Notes under the pieces: model-generated
What the model was told of the DNA's origin: nothing
Databases searched by the model: none
Seen by the model: the letters and a program-made list of their open reading frames with translations, nothing else
Part shown: in pieces, positions 16,780-26,289 of the stretch
How positions within the stretch are numbered: the first letter of the stretch is position 1
Layout: each line of letters begins with the position of its first letter
Source: Pontivivens insulae
GTDB taxonomy: Bacteria > Pseudomonadota > Alphaproteobacteria > Rhodobacterales > Rhodobacteraceae
DNA: 64,000 nucleotides
Assembly (NCBI RefSeq): GCF_900302495.1
Contig: NZ_OMKW01000004.1
Location: 372,001-436,000, forward strand
Direction of reading: 5' to 3'
Program-made: the position numbers and the translations under genes

Positions 16780-18260
16780 CGGTTGAGCCTGTGCCGCGCG
16801 CCTGCGGTCAGCTCCTGCCACGGGCTGACCGTGCCATCAGGCCAATGCAGGCGGGCACGGGTCGAGGTCAGGTCGCCAATTCCGAAATGATGGCCGACCG
16901 CCTGCCCGCCACCATGGCCACCGCCGACGGTTATTTCGCGCCATTGGGTGCCGTATGGCCCTTCCAGCTCAATGAACCCGCCCACCGCACGCGTGTTGGG
17001 TGCTGCGTCCCGCACATCGATATGAACCCAGTTGCCGGTCTCGGTGCTGACATTCCGGTAGACAAGGGCGGGCGCGCGTCGGTTGATCACAACCAGATCG
17101 AGCAGCCCGTCCGCGTTCAGATCCACCATCGCCCCGCCACGACCCCGCGCCAGAGACGCGATGCCCGCCACGTCGCCAACCTCAACAAAGCGTCCATCGG
17201 CGTCCTGCATCAACAGGTTGTCCGGATCGTCATGGGCAAGGCCCGGCATCTGATCGACATTGCCCTTCGCGATAAACAGATCATCGCGCCCGTCATTGTT
17301 CATATCCCCGAACTCTGAGTGCCAGCCGGTTGAGGGCCGTCCATCCCCGCCTGTGTAGGGACGTTGAGAGGCCGTGCCGCGGTCAAAAGGTGCATCTGCC
17401 CAGCCATGCCCCCCCTGATTGATCTGAAGCCGTTGGTCGCCCATCGACGTGAGCATCACTTCAGCCGTTCCATCCCCATCCAGATCGCGGCTCGCAATGC
17501 CCATGCCCCAAAGGAGATGTGTCTGCCAGCCATCCTCCTCGGTCAGCAGGCGCGGTTCCGCGCTGAGCGTCCACATCTGCTCAGACCCGCCGCGCACGTA
17601 ATAGTGTCGGTCATTGCTCATCCGAAGCATCGGTGTGCCGGAGCGCGTCGCATCCGAGATCAGAATCGAAAGCGGACAGAACCCCGGTTCCAGCGCCTCC
17701 GCGGCGAACGCTTCACCCGTCCAGCGGTGCAACTCATTCGCATCGCATGCGCCGAAGGGCCCCTCGGGATCGGTGCGATCCACATAATTGCCGATGGCCA
17801 GCGCGGGCGCCCCGTCGAGCCAGGTGGCGCTGAAGGCGGTGGACCAGCGCGTCCCGCCCTCAAAGCCCCAATCCTCATTGGCGCGCTCAAACCCACAGGA
17901 TCCATCGCCGCGCAGCAGCAGGTTCTCGCCCGCGCGCAATACTGCTAGGTCGAGCTTGCCGTCCCCATCCACGTCGAGCGGCCACGCCCCTGTCACATCC
18001 GTATGGGGCAGGGTGGATGTTTCAAACTGCAGGGGCGCACCGGCATCAGAGCGGTTCACCGCCAGCGTCATCGGCTCCGCGCCACCGGCCATCACAAGAT
18101 CGGGCCGCTGATCGCCATTGCAGTCGAGCACGGCGACACCGCCGCCAACGAAATGCTCCCACCCACCGACATATTCGTGGACGAACCCGGCTTCCTCGAC
18201 GAAGAGCGGTCCGGCCTGTGCGGGTCCGGCGGCCAAGAGCAGCGCAATGGCCTTACGCAT
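16776..18260 (-). CDS. CRTAC1-like secreted protein with FG-GAP/VCBS repeats and UnbV/ASPIC end
   Basis: A 494-residue exported protein. A signal peptide (MRKAIALLLAAGPAQA) is followed by about six FG-GAP/VCBS-type repeats with calcium-binding DxDGDGxxD or DxNxDGxxD motifs (DCNGDQRPD, DVDGDGKLD, DLDGDGTAE, DMNNDGRDD, DLNADGLLD). These predict an integrin-like beta-propeller. The last ~80 residues are an ASPIC/UnbV-type domain (GGGHGGGQAVGHHFG and LHWPDG). Its start overlaps the 3' end of the ROK gene by 8 bp, so the two are translationally coupled. The 3' end overlaps the peroxidase gene. The role is probably binding or adhesion at the cell surface; the ligand is unknown. Confidence 0.82.
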   Translation of the reverse strand: MRKAIALLLAAGPAQAGPLFVEEAGFVHEYVGGWEHFVGGGVAVLDCNGDQRPDLVMAGGAEPMTLAVNRSDAGAPLQFETSTLPHTDVTGAWPLDVDGDGKLDLAVLRAGENLLLRGDGSCGFERANEDWGFEGGTRWSTAFSATWLDGAPALAIGNYVDRTDPEGPFGACDANELHRWTGEAFAAEALEPGFCPLSILISDATRSGTPMLRMSNDRHYYVRGGSEQMWTLSAEPRLLTEEDGWQTHLLWGMGIASRDLDGDGTAEVMLTSMGDQRLQINQGGHGWADAPFDRGTASQRPYTGGDGRPSTGWHSEFGDMNNDGRDDLFIAKGNVDQMPGLAHDDPDNLLMQDADGRFVEVGDVAGIASLARGRGGAMVDLNADGLLDLVVINRRAPALVYRNVSTETGNWVHIDVRDAAPNTRAVGGFIELEGPYGTQWREITVGGGHGGGQAVGHHFGIGDLTSTRARLHWPDGTVSPWQELTAGARHRLNR

Positions 18261-19491
18261 CGACCGATCCCCGCGCCATGATCTGATCAGACAATCGGTC
18301 TAGCGCATAGGCTCCCGCGCCCTTCGCCCATAGCTGATCTTCCCACTTGTGAACCCGAAACTCGACCGGCTCTCCGCCCAGATCGAGGGAGTTTGCCGCC
18401 ATCTCCGCCTGCACGTCCCCGGAATAGAGATAGTCATATCGCATTTGTTCGCCGGACAGGATCACCAGCTCGGGATCGAAAATATTGCAGATATTGGCAA
18501 GCCCGATGGAGAATTGCCGCGCTGCGCGGCGAAAGATCGAGCGTGCCGCCATGTTTCCCGCCTTGGCCTCCGCAAAAAGCTGTTCCAACCGCTCGCTGGG
18601 GTTGTCGGGGGCATGGGGCAGGGCGGTTCCCGCCTCGCGCAACAGGGCATAGTCAGCAACATAGGCTTCCAGACAACCGCGTTGCCCGCACCGGCACAAC
18701 GCGCCTTCGGGCTGGATCTTCATATGTCCGAATTCTACGCCGCGCCCCCGCGTGCCACGATAAAGCCGATTGTTGATCACGATCCCCATGCCGACACCCT
18801 GTTCGATGGTGACGACCAGAAAATCGCGCATTGTCCGCCCGACACCGAACCACAACTCGGCCATGGCCAGCAGGTTCACGTCATTGTCGATAAAGACCGG
18901 GCGACCCAAGGCGGCCGTCAGCGCTGGGCCAACGGCGACATTGCGCTCAGGCAAGAGCGGACACCAATGGACGACCCCGCGCGAGGCATCGACGAAGCCG
19001 GGCACACCGATCCCAATGGCCGACAGATCCTCCATGACCAGACCGGCCTTGTTCAATCCATCCGTGAGTGTGGCGCGCACGTGATAGATCAGCGCATCTG
19101 GATCGGCTGGATCCAGCCGCGTGCGCATGAAACTCTCCGCAAGTATCCGCCCCTGAAAGTCGAGGATCACCAGCGAGGTCACCTTGTCCCCCAGCTTGAG
19201 CCCGGCGACCACATGCGCATCGGCGCAAAGACGCAGCGAGACGCGCGGACGCCCACGCGCCTTGCCGTTGTTGGGCGTATCGTGGGTCTCTTCAATCAGA
19301 CCCTCATTCATCATGGCGGCTGTCAGTGTAGTCACAGTGGCCGGGCTGATTCCCAAATCACGGGCGATATCGACGCGCGCAATCTCTCCGGCCGCTCTGA
19401 TTCTGGCGAAAATCAGGTCGCGTGCACTGCCTTCCGATGCGGATTGCGAGACGCCTGCTGGTCCGTACCCTGTCACTTCGTTCCCCACCAT
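18253..19491 (-). CDS. ROK-family transcriptional regulator, probable xylose operon repressor
   Basis: A 412-residue regulator. An N-terminal winged helix (about 36-70, VDIARDLGISPATVTTL) precedes a sugar-kinase-like ROK domain. The ROK zinc signature is visible as GH...CRCGQRGCLEAY around residues 255-275, and the domain carries IGIGVPGFVD and FIDNDVN. It is divergent from the xylFHGB operon, the usual place for XylR-type ROK repressors that respond to xylose. Two palindromes lie in the shared 234-bp intergenic region. It is coupled to a secreted CRTAC1-like gene, an unusual companion. Confidence 0.9.
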   Translation of the reverse strand: MVGNEVTGYGPAGVSQSASEGSARDLIFARIRAAGEIARVDIARDLGISPATVTTLTAAMMNEGLIEETHDTPNNGKARGRPRVSLRLCADAHVVAGLKLGDKVTSLVILDFQGRILAESFMRTRLDPADPDALIYHVRATLTDGLNKAGLVMEDLSAIGIGVPGFVDASRGVVHWCPLLPERNVAVGPALTAALGRPVFIDNDVNLLAMAELWFGVGRTMRDFLVVTIEQGVGMGIVINNRLYRGTRGRGVEFGHMKIQPEGALCRCGQRGCLEAYVADYALLREAGTALPHAPDNPSERLEQLFAEAKAGNMAARSIFRRAARQFSIGLANICNIFDPELVILSGEQMRYDYLYSGDVQAEMAANSLDLGGEPVEFRVHKWEDQLWAKGAGAYALDRLSDQIMARGSVDA

Positions 19492-19504
19492 TTATTTTTC
19501 CAAT

Positions 19505-19528
19505 CCAATTTAAACCGCTTTGAATTGG
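19505..19528. promoter_or_regulatory. 24-bp palindrome in the ROK/xylF intergenic region
   Basis: The sequence runs CCAATT (19505-19510), a central TTTAAACCGCTTTG-type core, and AATTGG (19523-19528). Ten of twelve symmetric positions pair. The right 17 bases are identical to 684-700 upstream of glpX. It lies just before the ROK start and is a good operator candidate, of LacI-type shape because of the central CG flanked by AAA/TTT. Confidence 0.5.
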
Positions 19529-19598
19529 GTTTTATTGCACCCGCGAACACGTCTGGGCGTCCTATTTATGGGTTAGCGTGCAAATTTCCCGGTTTCGG

Positions 19599-19616
19599 GT
19601 CAAATATTATTTTGAC
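19599..19616. promoter_or_regulatory. Palindrome overlapping the xylF -35 region
   Basis: GTCAAA (19599-19604) and TTTGAC (19611-19616) are perfect 6-bp arms separated by TATTAT. The right arm contains most of a TTGACA -35 element at 19612-19617, about 110 bp before the xylF ATG. Binding of a repressor here would block the promoter, which makes it a likely ROK operator. Confidence 0.45.
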
Positions 19617-19725
19617 AAACGAATTTAATTGTCCATTCTGAGGCTGTCCAAAGCCGCCGGACCGTTCGGCGGTGCGTAAGACACCAATAATGTGGTCGCT
19701 ATGGCCACGTCCACGGGAGGATAAC

Positions 19726-20760
<1,035 letters not shown>

Positions 20761-20774
20761 GTCGCAACTTCCCC

Positions 20775-20805
20775 GCATCCCGGCTCGGCCAGTGGGCCGG
20801 GATGC
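20775..20805 (+). terminator. Strong hairpin between xylF and xylH
   Basis: GCATCCCGGC (20775-20784) and GCCGGGATGC (20796-20805) make a perfect 10-bp stem with an 11-base loop. No T-run follows, so it likely stabilises the xylF mRNA end or causes partial termination, giving more binding protein than permease. Confidence 0.6.
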
Positions 20806-20910
20806 ACCCCCACACAATTCCACAATTCACACCGACCGGGCATGAGGCCCGAACCGACGCCGCCCACACGGCATCGGACGATTGCGTATAGTTTAGGGAC
20901 ACGTACGACG

Positions 20911-22212
20911 ATGAGTCAGTCAGGCACCGCAGAAACGGCCGGAACCCCCGCCGCCCCACCACAGCCCAAAGGCTTTGCCGCACTGGGTCTCGACATGCGC
21001 CTTGTCGGCATGATTGCCGCACTCTTTGTGATCTGGATCGCATTTGCCGCCTTCACGGATGGCCGCTTCCTGACACCGCGCAACATTTTCAACCTGACGA
21101 TCCAGACCGTTTCCGTGGCGATCATGGCCACCGGCATGGTCTTTGTGATCGTCACCCGCCATATCGACCTGTCTGTCGGATCGCTTCTGGCCGTCTGTTC
21201 GGCTGCCATGGCCATGCTGCAAACGCAGTTCCTGCCCGACCTGCTGGGCCTGGGGTCTCCGTTCATCTGGATCATCACGATCATCTGCGGCCTGATCGTC
21301 GGCACTGCAATCGGTGCATTTCAGGGCTGGATGGTCGGCTACCTGACGATCCCGGCCTTTATCGTGACGCTGGGCGGCCTGCTCGTCTGGCGCAACGTGG
21401 CATGGTACATGACCAGCGGTCAGACCATTGGCCCGCTCGACCCCACCTTTTCCATCTTCGGTGGCATCAACGGCACGCTGGGTGAGACCGTCAGCTGGAT
21501 CATCGGTATCGTTCTGACCATTGGCGCCATCGCGCTGCTCGCGCAGTCCCGCCGTGCGAAAGCCTCCCACGGCTTCCCGGTGAAGCCCATGGGCGCAGAG
21601 ATTGGCCTCGGCGTGATCTTCGCAGGCTCGATCCTCGCCTTCATCTGGGTTTTGAACGCCTACACCATCCCCGAGCGTCGGCTTGAGCGGATGTTCGAGG
21701 CGCGCGGCGAAGTGCTGCCCGAGGGGCTCGTGATGGGCTACGGCCTGCCCGGCTCGGTCCTGCTGCTGATCGTGATTGCGATTGTCATGACCGTGGTTGC
21801 CCGGCGCACCCGTCTGGGCCGCTATATCTTCGCAACCGGCGGTAACCCGGACGCGGCAGAGCTTTCGGGCATCGACACACGCATGCTGACGGTCAAGGTC
21901 TTCGCCATCATGGGCGCGCTCTGTGCGATTTCCGCCGTTGTCGCTTCGGCGCGTCTGACCAACCACTCGAACGATATCGGCACGCTCGATGAGCTGCGCG
22001 TGATTGCGGCCGCTGTCATCGGGGGCACGGCGCTTGCGGGTGGTATCGGCACGATTTACGGCGCGATCCTTGGTGCGCTTATCATGCAGTCCCTCCAATC
22101 GGGCATGGCCATGGTCGGCGTGGACGCACCGTTCCAGAACATCGTCGTCGGCTCGGTCCTGGTGCTCGCCGTTTGGGTCGACATCATCTATCGCCGCCGC
22201 GCGGGTCTTTGA
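20911..22212 (+). CDS. xylH: Sugar (xylose-type) ABC transporter permease
   Basis: A 433-residue inner-membrane permease of the ribose/xylose type with about ten or more hydrophobic segments. The family signature blocks are present: [27 protein letters not shown] and the EAA-like [15 protein letters not shown] charged N-terminal stretch of about 40 residues comes before the first helix, as in XylH. A longer frame opens at 20842, but MSQSG at 20911 is the natural start and leaves a 150-bp spacer after xylF that holds a hairpin. It works with XylF and the single-domain ATPase downstream. Confidence 0.9.
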   Translation: MSQSGTAETAGTPAAPPQPKGFAALGLDMRLVGMIAALFVIWIAFAAFTDGRFLTPRNIFNLTIQTVSVAIMATGMVFVIVTRHIDLSVGSLLAVCSAAMAMLQTQFLPDLLGLGSPFIWIITIICGLIVGTAIGAFQGWMVGYLTIPAFIVTLGGLLVWRNVAWYMTSGQTIGPLDPTFSIFGGINGTLGETVSWIIGIVLTIGAIALLAQSRRAKASHGFPVKPMGAEIGLGVIFAGSILAFIWVLNAYTIPERRLERMFEARGEVLPEGLVMGYGLPGSVLLLIVIAIVMTVVARRTRLGRYIFATGGNPDAAELSGIDTRMLTVKVFAIMGALCAISAVVASARLTNHSNDIGTLDELRVIAAAVIGGTALAGGIGTIYGAILGALIMQSLQSGMAMVGVDAPFQNIVVGSVLVLAVWVDIIYRRRAGL

Positions 22213-22226
22213 GAGGAGTTGAGATC

Positions 22227-22982
22227 ATGAATACCGGAACCCCTCTCGTCGAGATGAACAACATGTCCATCGCCTTTGGTGGTGTGCAGGCGGTCGATGA
22301 TGTCAGTGTGAACCTCTACCCGGGTGAAGTTGTGGGCCTTCTGGGCCACAACGGCGCGGGCAAGTCGACGCTCATCAAGATCCTGTCCGGCGCGTACAAA
22401 GCGGATAGCGGTGAGATCAAGGTGAACGGCACGCCCGTCACCATCAACTCGCCCCGTGATGCGCGCGCCAACAATATCGAGACGATCTACCAGACGCTCG
22501 CTCTGGCCGACAATCTGGATGCGGCCTCGAACCTCTTCTTGGGGCGTGAGATCACCAACGCCTTCGGGATGGTGAACGATGACGCGATGGAGGCGGAGAC
22601 GCGCAAGATCATGGCGCGGCTCAACCCGAACTTCAAAAAGTTCGGCTCCCCCGTCTCCGCGCTCTCTGGCGGTCAGCGTCAGTCCGTTGCCATTGCCCGC
22701 GCCGTCTATTTCAACGCCAAAATCCTCATCATGGATGAGCCGACAGCCGCCCTCGGTGTGCATGAGACACAGATGGTCGCCGAACTGATCGAGGAGTTGA
22801 AAAAGCAGGGCATCGGGATCTTCCTGATCAGCCATGACATTCAGGACGTCTTCAAGCTGTGCGATCGTGTCAGCGTGATGAAGAACGGCCAGCTTGTCGG
22901 GACTGAGCGCGTCGAGGATGTGACCGAGGATGATGTGCTTGGCATGATCATTCTGGGCAAACAGCCGCAAAGGGCAGCCTGA
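22227..22982 (+). CDS. xylG: Sugar ABC transporter ATP-binding protein, single ABC domain
   Basis: A 251-residue ATPase with Walker [10 protein letters not shown] (about residues 40-48), signature LSGGQRQS, Walker B ILIMDEP and switch SHD. Classical XylG/RbsA/MglA proteins have two tandem ABC domains (about 500 residues). This one has a single domain, so the transporter needs two copies, as with FrcA-type ATPases. GAGAGGAGTT sits before the ATG. The stop overlaps the first base of the xylulokinase ATG, showing tight coupling. The gene symbol is by operon context; the single-domain form could also be named frcA-like. Confidence 0.85.
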   Translation: MNTGTPLVEMNNMSIAFGGVQAVDDVSVNLYPGEVVGLLGHNGAGKSTLIKILSGAYKADSGEIKVNGTPVTINSPRDARANNIETIYQTLALADNLDAASNLFLGREITNAFGMVNDDAMEAETRKIMARLNPNFKKFGSPVSALSGGQRQSVAIARAVYFNAKILIMDEPTAALGVHETQMVAELIEELKKQGIGIFLISHDIQDVFKLCDRVSVMKNGQLVGTERVEDVTEDDVLGMIILGKQPQRAA

Positions 22983-24427
22983 TGTATCTGGGCCTCGATC
23001 TGGGCACCTCCGGTTTGAAGGGGGTGCTTTTCACCGAGGATCAGGTGCTTGCCGATCAGGCCACCGCTCCACTCAGTGTGGAGCGGCCCCACCCGGGCTG
23101 GTCCGAGCAATCCCCGGCGACGTGGTTGCAGGCGGCGACCCATGTGCTCGACACTTTGGCCGCCCGCAATGATCTAAGCGCGGTTCGCGGCATTGGTCTT
23201 TCCGGCCAGATGCATGGGGCGACCTTGCTGGATGCGGCGGATGACGTGCTGCGACCTTGCATCCTTTGGAATGACACCCGCTCTCATGTCGAGGCGGCGG
23301 CGATGGATGCTGATCCTCGCTTCCGCCAGATCACCGGCAATATCGTCTTTCCCGGCTTCACGGCACCAAAGCTTGCATGGGTGCGGGCCAATGAACCCGC
23401 TATCTTTGCGCGGGTCGCGAAAGTGCTCTTGCCCAAGGATTACTTGCGTCTCTGGCTGACCGGAGAGCATGTGGCCGAGATGTCGGATGCAGCGGGCACC
23501 AGCTGGCTCGACACCGGGGCGCGCGACTGGTCTGATGATCTTTTGAGCGCGACCGATCTGTCCCGCGATCACATGCCCCGGCTCGTCGAGGGGGCAGATG
23601 TGTCCGGCACGATCCGTGCGGCGCTGGCTGATCGTTGGAATATGCGATCAGATGTGGTTGTCGCCGGTGGGGCAGGGGACAATGCGGCCTCGGCCATTGG
23701 CATGGGTGTCGTCAAGGCGGGGCAGGCCTTCCTCAGCCTTGGCACCTCCGGTGTCTTGTTTGCCGCCACTGACAGCTACGCGCCCGACCCCGACACGGCG
23801 GTGCATAGCTTTTGCCATGCCTTGCCCGGACAGTGGCACCAGATGGGGGTGATCCTTTCGGCGACGGATGCGCTGAACTGGTTCGCCCGCGGTGTCGGCA
23901 GCAATGCCGCCGCGCTGACCCTTGCTTTGGGGGAGGAGGTCCAGGCCCCCGGTGACGCAATCTTTCTGCCCTATCTCGGGGGGGAGCGGACACCGCATAA
24001 TGATGCGGCCATACGCGGGGCTTTTGTTGGTCTTGCCCATGGCGCCGATACGGCCAGCCTGACCCGCGCAGTGTTGGAGGGCGTGGCCTATGCCTTTGCT
24101 GATTGCCGCGATGCGCTCGCGGCAACTGGAACGACGCTCGAAAGGGCCACGGCCGTCGGAGGCGGCTCTTTGTCGACCCATTGGTTGCAGATCCTTGCGA
24201 ACGCCACCGGCTTGATCATCGACGTGCCGGAAGATGGCGACTTTGGCGGTGCTTTCGGCGCGGCCCGGTTGGGTATGATGGCCGCGCACGGAGCCGGGGC
24301 AGAGCTTGCGACACCACCGCGGATCGCGCGCTCGATCCAACCACAGGCGGATCTGGTTCCGGCCTTTGCCGCAGCGCATGAGCGCTATAAGGCGGCCTAT
24401 CAGGCGCTGCGCGGCTTATCGGGGTGA
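22982..24427 (+). CDS. xylB: Xylulokinase
   Basis: FGGY-family sugar kinase phosphorylating D-xylulose, cytoplasmic, 481 residues, the usual length. The N-terminal phosphate loop YLGLDLGTSGLK (residues 2-13), GLSGQMHG and the C-terminal GGGSLSTHWLQILAN block match XylB. It starts within the xylG stop. Xylose isomerase, which would feed it, is not in the window, so xylA must lie elsewhere or another enzyme makes xylulose. It is the last gene of the xyl operon before a 12-bp hairpin. Confidence 0.9.
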   Translation: MYLGLDLGTSGLKGVLFTEDQVLADQATAPLSVERPHPGWSEQSPATWLQAATHVLDTLAARNDLSAVRGIGLSGQMHGATLLDAADDVLRPCILWNDTRSHVEAAAMDADPRFRQITGNIVFPGFTAPKLAWVRANEPAIFARVAKVLLPKDYLRLWLTGEHVAEMSDAAGTSWLDTGARDWSDDLLSATDLSRDHMPRLVEGADVSGTIRAALADRWNMRSDVVVAGGAGDNAASAIGMGVVKAGQAFLSLGTSGVLFAATDSYAPDPDTAVHSFCHALPGQWHQMGVILSATDALNWFARGVGSNAAALTLALGEEVQAPGDAIFLPYLGGERTPHNDAAIRGAFVGLAHGADTASLTRAVLEGVAYAFADCRDALAATGTTLERATAVGGGSLSTHWLQILANATGLIIDVPEDGDFGGAFGAARLGMMAAHGAGAELATPPRIARSIQPQADLVPAFAAAHERYKAAYQALRGLSG

Positions 24428-24436
24428 CTGGACAGG

Positions 24437-24464
24437 GGCGGCGGACCTGCTTAGGTCTGCCGCC
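24437..24464 (+). terminator. 12-bp tetraloop hairpin ending 2 bases before the gtrA-like ATG
   Basis: GGCGGCGGACCT (24437-24448), loop GCTT and AGGTCTGCCGCC (24453-24464) pair over 12 positions with one G-T. It may end the xyl operon. Because it finishes at 24464 and the next start codon is at 24467, it would also cover any ribosome-binding site there. Confidence 0.5.
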
Positions 24465-24466
24465 TC

Positions 24467-24895
24467 ATGTCAGACGGCACTTCTGAAACCACACGATCTT
24501 TTCAGACGGAAGCGGCACGATTCGCCCGATTCCTGATCGTGGGCGGTGGTGTAGCGCTGATCTATGCAGGCTTGTTCTTCGCCCTGCGGTATTGGCTCGT
24601 CCCCACATGGCTGGCCAATGTCATCGCCTTTTGCTGCGGCGTTCTGTTCCAATATGTCATGCAGACCGTCTGGACGTTCCGCGCCTCTGTGCGCGATTCC
24701 AGGCAACAAGCCCGCTTTCTGGGTGTGATCGTGTTCGGGTTGGTATTCTCGTGGCTGGCCACCACGAAAATGGCCCCCGTCATAGGCTATGGGGACAGGA
24801 TTGGCGCCGCACTCGTCATCTTTGTCCTGCCCGTGTTCAATTTCGCGCTCTATCGGTTCTGGGTCTTCCGCGATCAACAGTCAAATCGTCTTTGA
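24467..24895 (+). CDS. GtrA-like membrane protein
   Basis: A 142-residue protein with four predicted membrane helices in the GtrA/PF04138 arrangement (FARFLIVGGGVALIYAGLFF; LANVIAFCCGVLFQY; a third at about 85-100; VIFVLPVFNFALYRFWVF at the end). The conserved F-R-F-x-x-V-G-G start and Y-R-F-W-V-F end are typical. GtrA proteins are thought to flip polyprenol-linked sugars. No glycosyltransferase is adjacent. No Shine-Dalgarno sequence is free because of the hairpin just upstream, so expression may be low or the start may differ. Confidence 0.78.
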   Translation: MSDGTSETTRSFQTEAARFARFLIVGGGVALIYAGLFFALRYWLVPTWLANVIAFCCGVLFQYVMQTVWTFRASVRDSRQQARFLGVIVFGLVFSWLATTKMAPVIGYGDRIGAALVIFVLPVFNFALYRFWVFRDQQSNRL

Positions 24896-25081
24896 GCGCC
24901 CCAAGAGCAGCCCAACATACCGGTTTCGGTCGTGAATCAGGTCTGATCGTTCGGATTTAGGCGCATTTCCGATCCACCGTTGCGTTTCGCTAGGACGTAT
25001 TGTTAGCTTTCACGCGACATGACGGACTGTGCGGTTGCGCACATGAACGAACGGGACAAAAGGGGCAGGTATTTGTCGGAT

Positions 25082-26176
25082 ATGACAGCGAATGACGGGT
25101 TCGTAACATTCGATCGGGTGCAGAAAAGCTACGATGGCGAAAACCTCGTGGTGAAGGACCTGAACCTTTCCATCGGCAAGGGGGAGTTTCTGACCATGCT
25201 TGGGCCGTCAGGTTCGGGCAAGACGACCTGCCTGATGATGCTGGCCGGTTTTGAAAGCGCCACCCATGGTGAGATCAAGCTCGACGGCGTTTCGATCAAC
25301 AACATTCCGCCGCACAAGCGCGGGATCGGCATGGTCTTCCAGAACTACGCGCTCTTCCCGCACATGACGGTGGCCGAGAACCTCGCCTTCCCGCTTGAAG
25401 TGCGCAAAATGGGCAAGGATGAGCGTGAGGCCAAGGTTAAGCGCGCCCTCGACATGGTCCAGATGGGCGCATTCGGCGGCCGCCGCCCCGCACAGCTTTC
25501 CGGCGGGCAGCAACAGCGTATCGCACTGGCCCGCGCGCTCGTCTTCGATGCGGAACTGGTGCTGATGGACGAACCGCTCGGCGCGCTCGACAAGCAGCTG
25601 CGTGAGCATATGCAGTTCGAGATCAAACACCTGCACGAACAGCTCGGCATCACGGTCGTCTACGTGACCCACGATCAGGGCGAGGCGCTGACCATGTCCG
25701 ACCGGGTTGCGGTCTTCAACGATGGCCGCATTCAGCAGTTGGCCCCGCCAGAGGATCTCTACGAGCGTCCCGAAAACAGCTTCGTTGCGCAGTTCATCGG
25801 TGAGAACAACACCCTCGGCGGTCGCATCGAAAAGATCGAGGGCGACGTGGCAGAGGTGCGTTTGCATTCGGGGGAGCTGATCAGCGCGTTCCCCGTCAAT
25901 GTCACACAGCCCGGCGAAGAGACCACAATCTCCATCCGGCCAGAGCGGGTCGAGATCGACCACACGCGCTTGCCTGCCGACGCGCATCTGATCGACGCCG
26001 AGGTGCTGGAGTGGATCTATATGGGTGACATCTTCCGCACGCGCCTGCGCGTCGCGGGCAATGATCAGTTCGTGATCAAGTCGCGCAATTCCGGCGATCA
26101 GCGCAAGCTGAAACCGGGTGAGAAAATCAAGATTGGCTGGGCTCCGATGGACGCCCGCGCGCTCGACGCTAGCTGA
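25082..26176 (+). CDS. Polyamine-type ABC transporter ATP-binding protein (PotA-like)
   Basis: A 364-residue ATPase with Walker A GPSGSGKTT, signature LSGGQQQR, Walker B LVLMDEP, switch THD and a C-terminal TOBE-like domain (about 270-364) typical of spermidine/putrescine ATPases. The start is uncertain. ATG 25082 gives the usual short N-terminus before FVTFDRV, while in-frame ATGs at 25019 and 25043 and a TTG at 25073 with GGGGCAGG upstream are possible. It heads an operon with the binding protein, a VOC gene and two permeases. Polyamine specificity is by family only. Confidence 0.88.
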   Translation: MTANDGFVTFDRVQKSYDGENLVVKDLNLSIGKGEFLTMLGPSGSGKTTCLMMLAGFESATHGEIKLDGVSINNIPPHKRGIGMVFQNYALFPHMTVAENLAFPLEVRKMGKDEREAKVKRALDMVQMGAFGGRRPAQLSGGQQQRIALARALVFDAELVLMDEPLGALDKQLREHMQFEIKHLHEQLGITVVYVTHDQGEALTMSDRVAVFNDGRIQQLAPPEDLYERPENSFVAQFIGENNTLGGRIEKIEGDVAEVRLHSGELISAFPVNVTQPGEETTISIRPERVEIDHTRLPADAHLIDAEVLEWIYMGDIFRTRLRVAGNDQFVIKSRNSGDQRKLKPGEKIKIGWAPMDARALDAS

Positions 26177-26289
26177 TCTTATCGCATAGCCGCTGTGGGG
26201 CTGGCCCCCGCGCGGCGTACACCGCACCGGAACGTCTGCCCGGCGTGTCCACTGCGGAACAAAGTCAACACGGGCACAGGGAATATGTA

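Noticed and set aside
20920-22098. 392-residue minus-strand frame opposite xylH
   Set aside because: It is Asp/His/Arg/Gln-rich, as expected for the antisense of a membrane protein, with no start signal.
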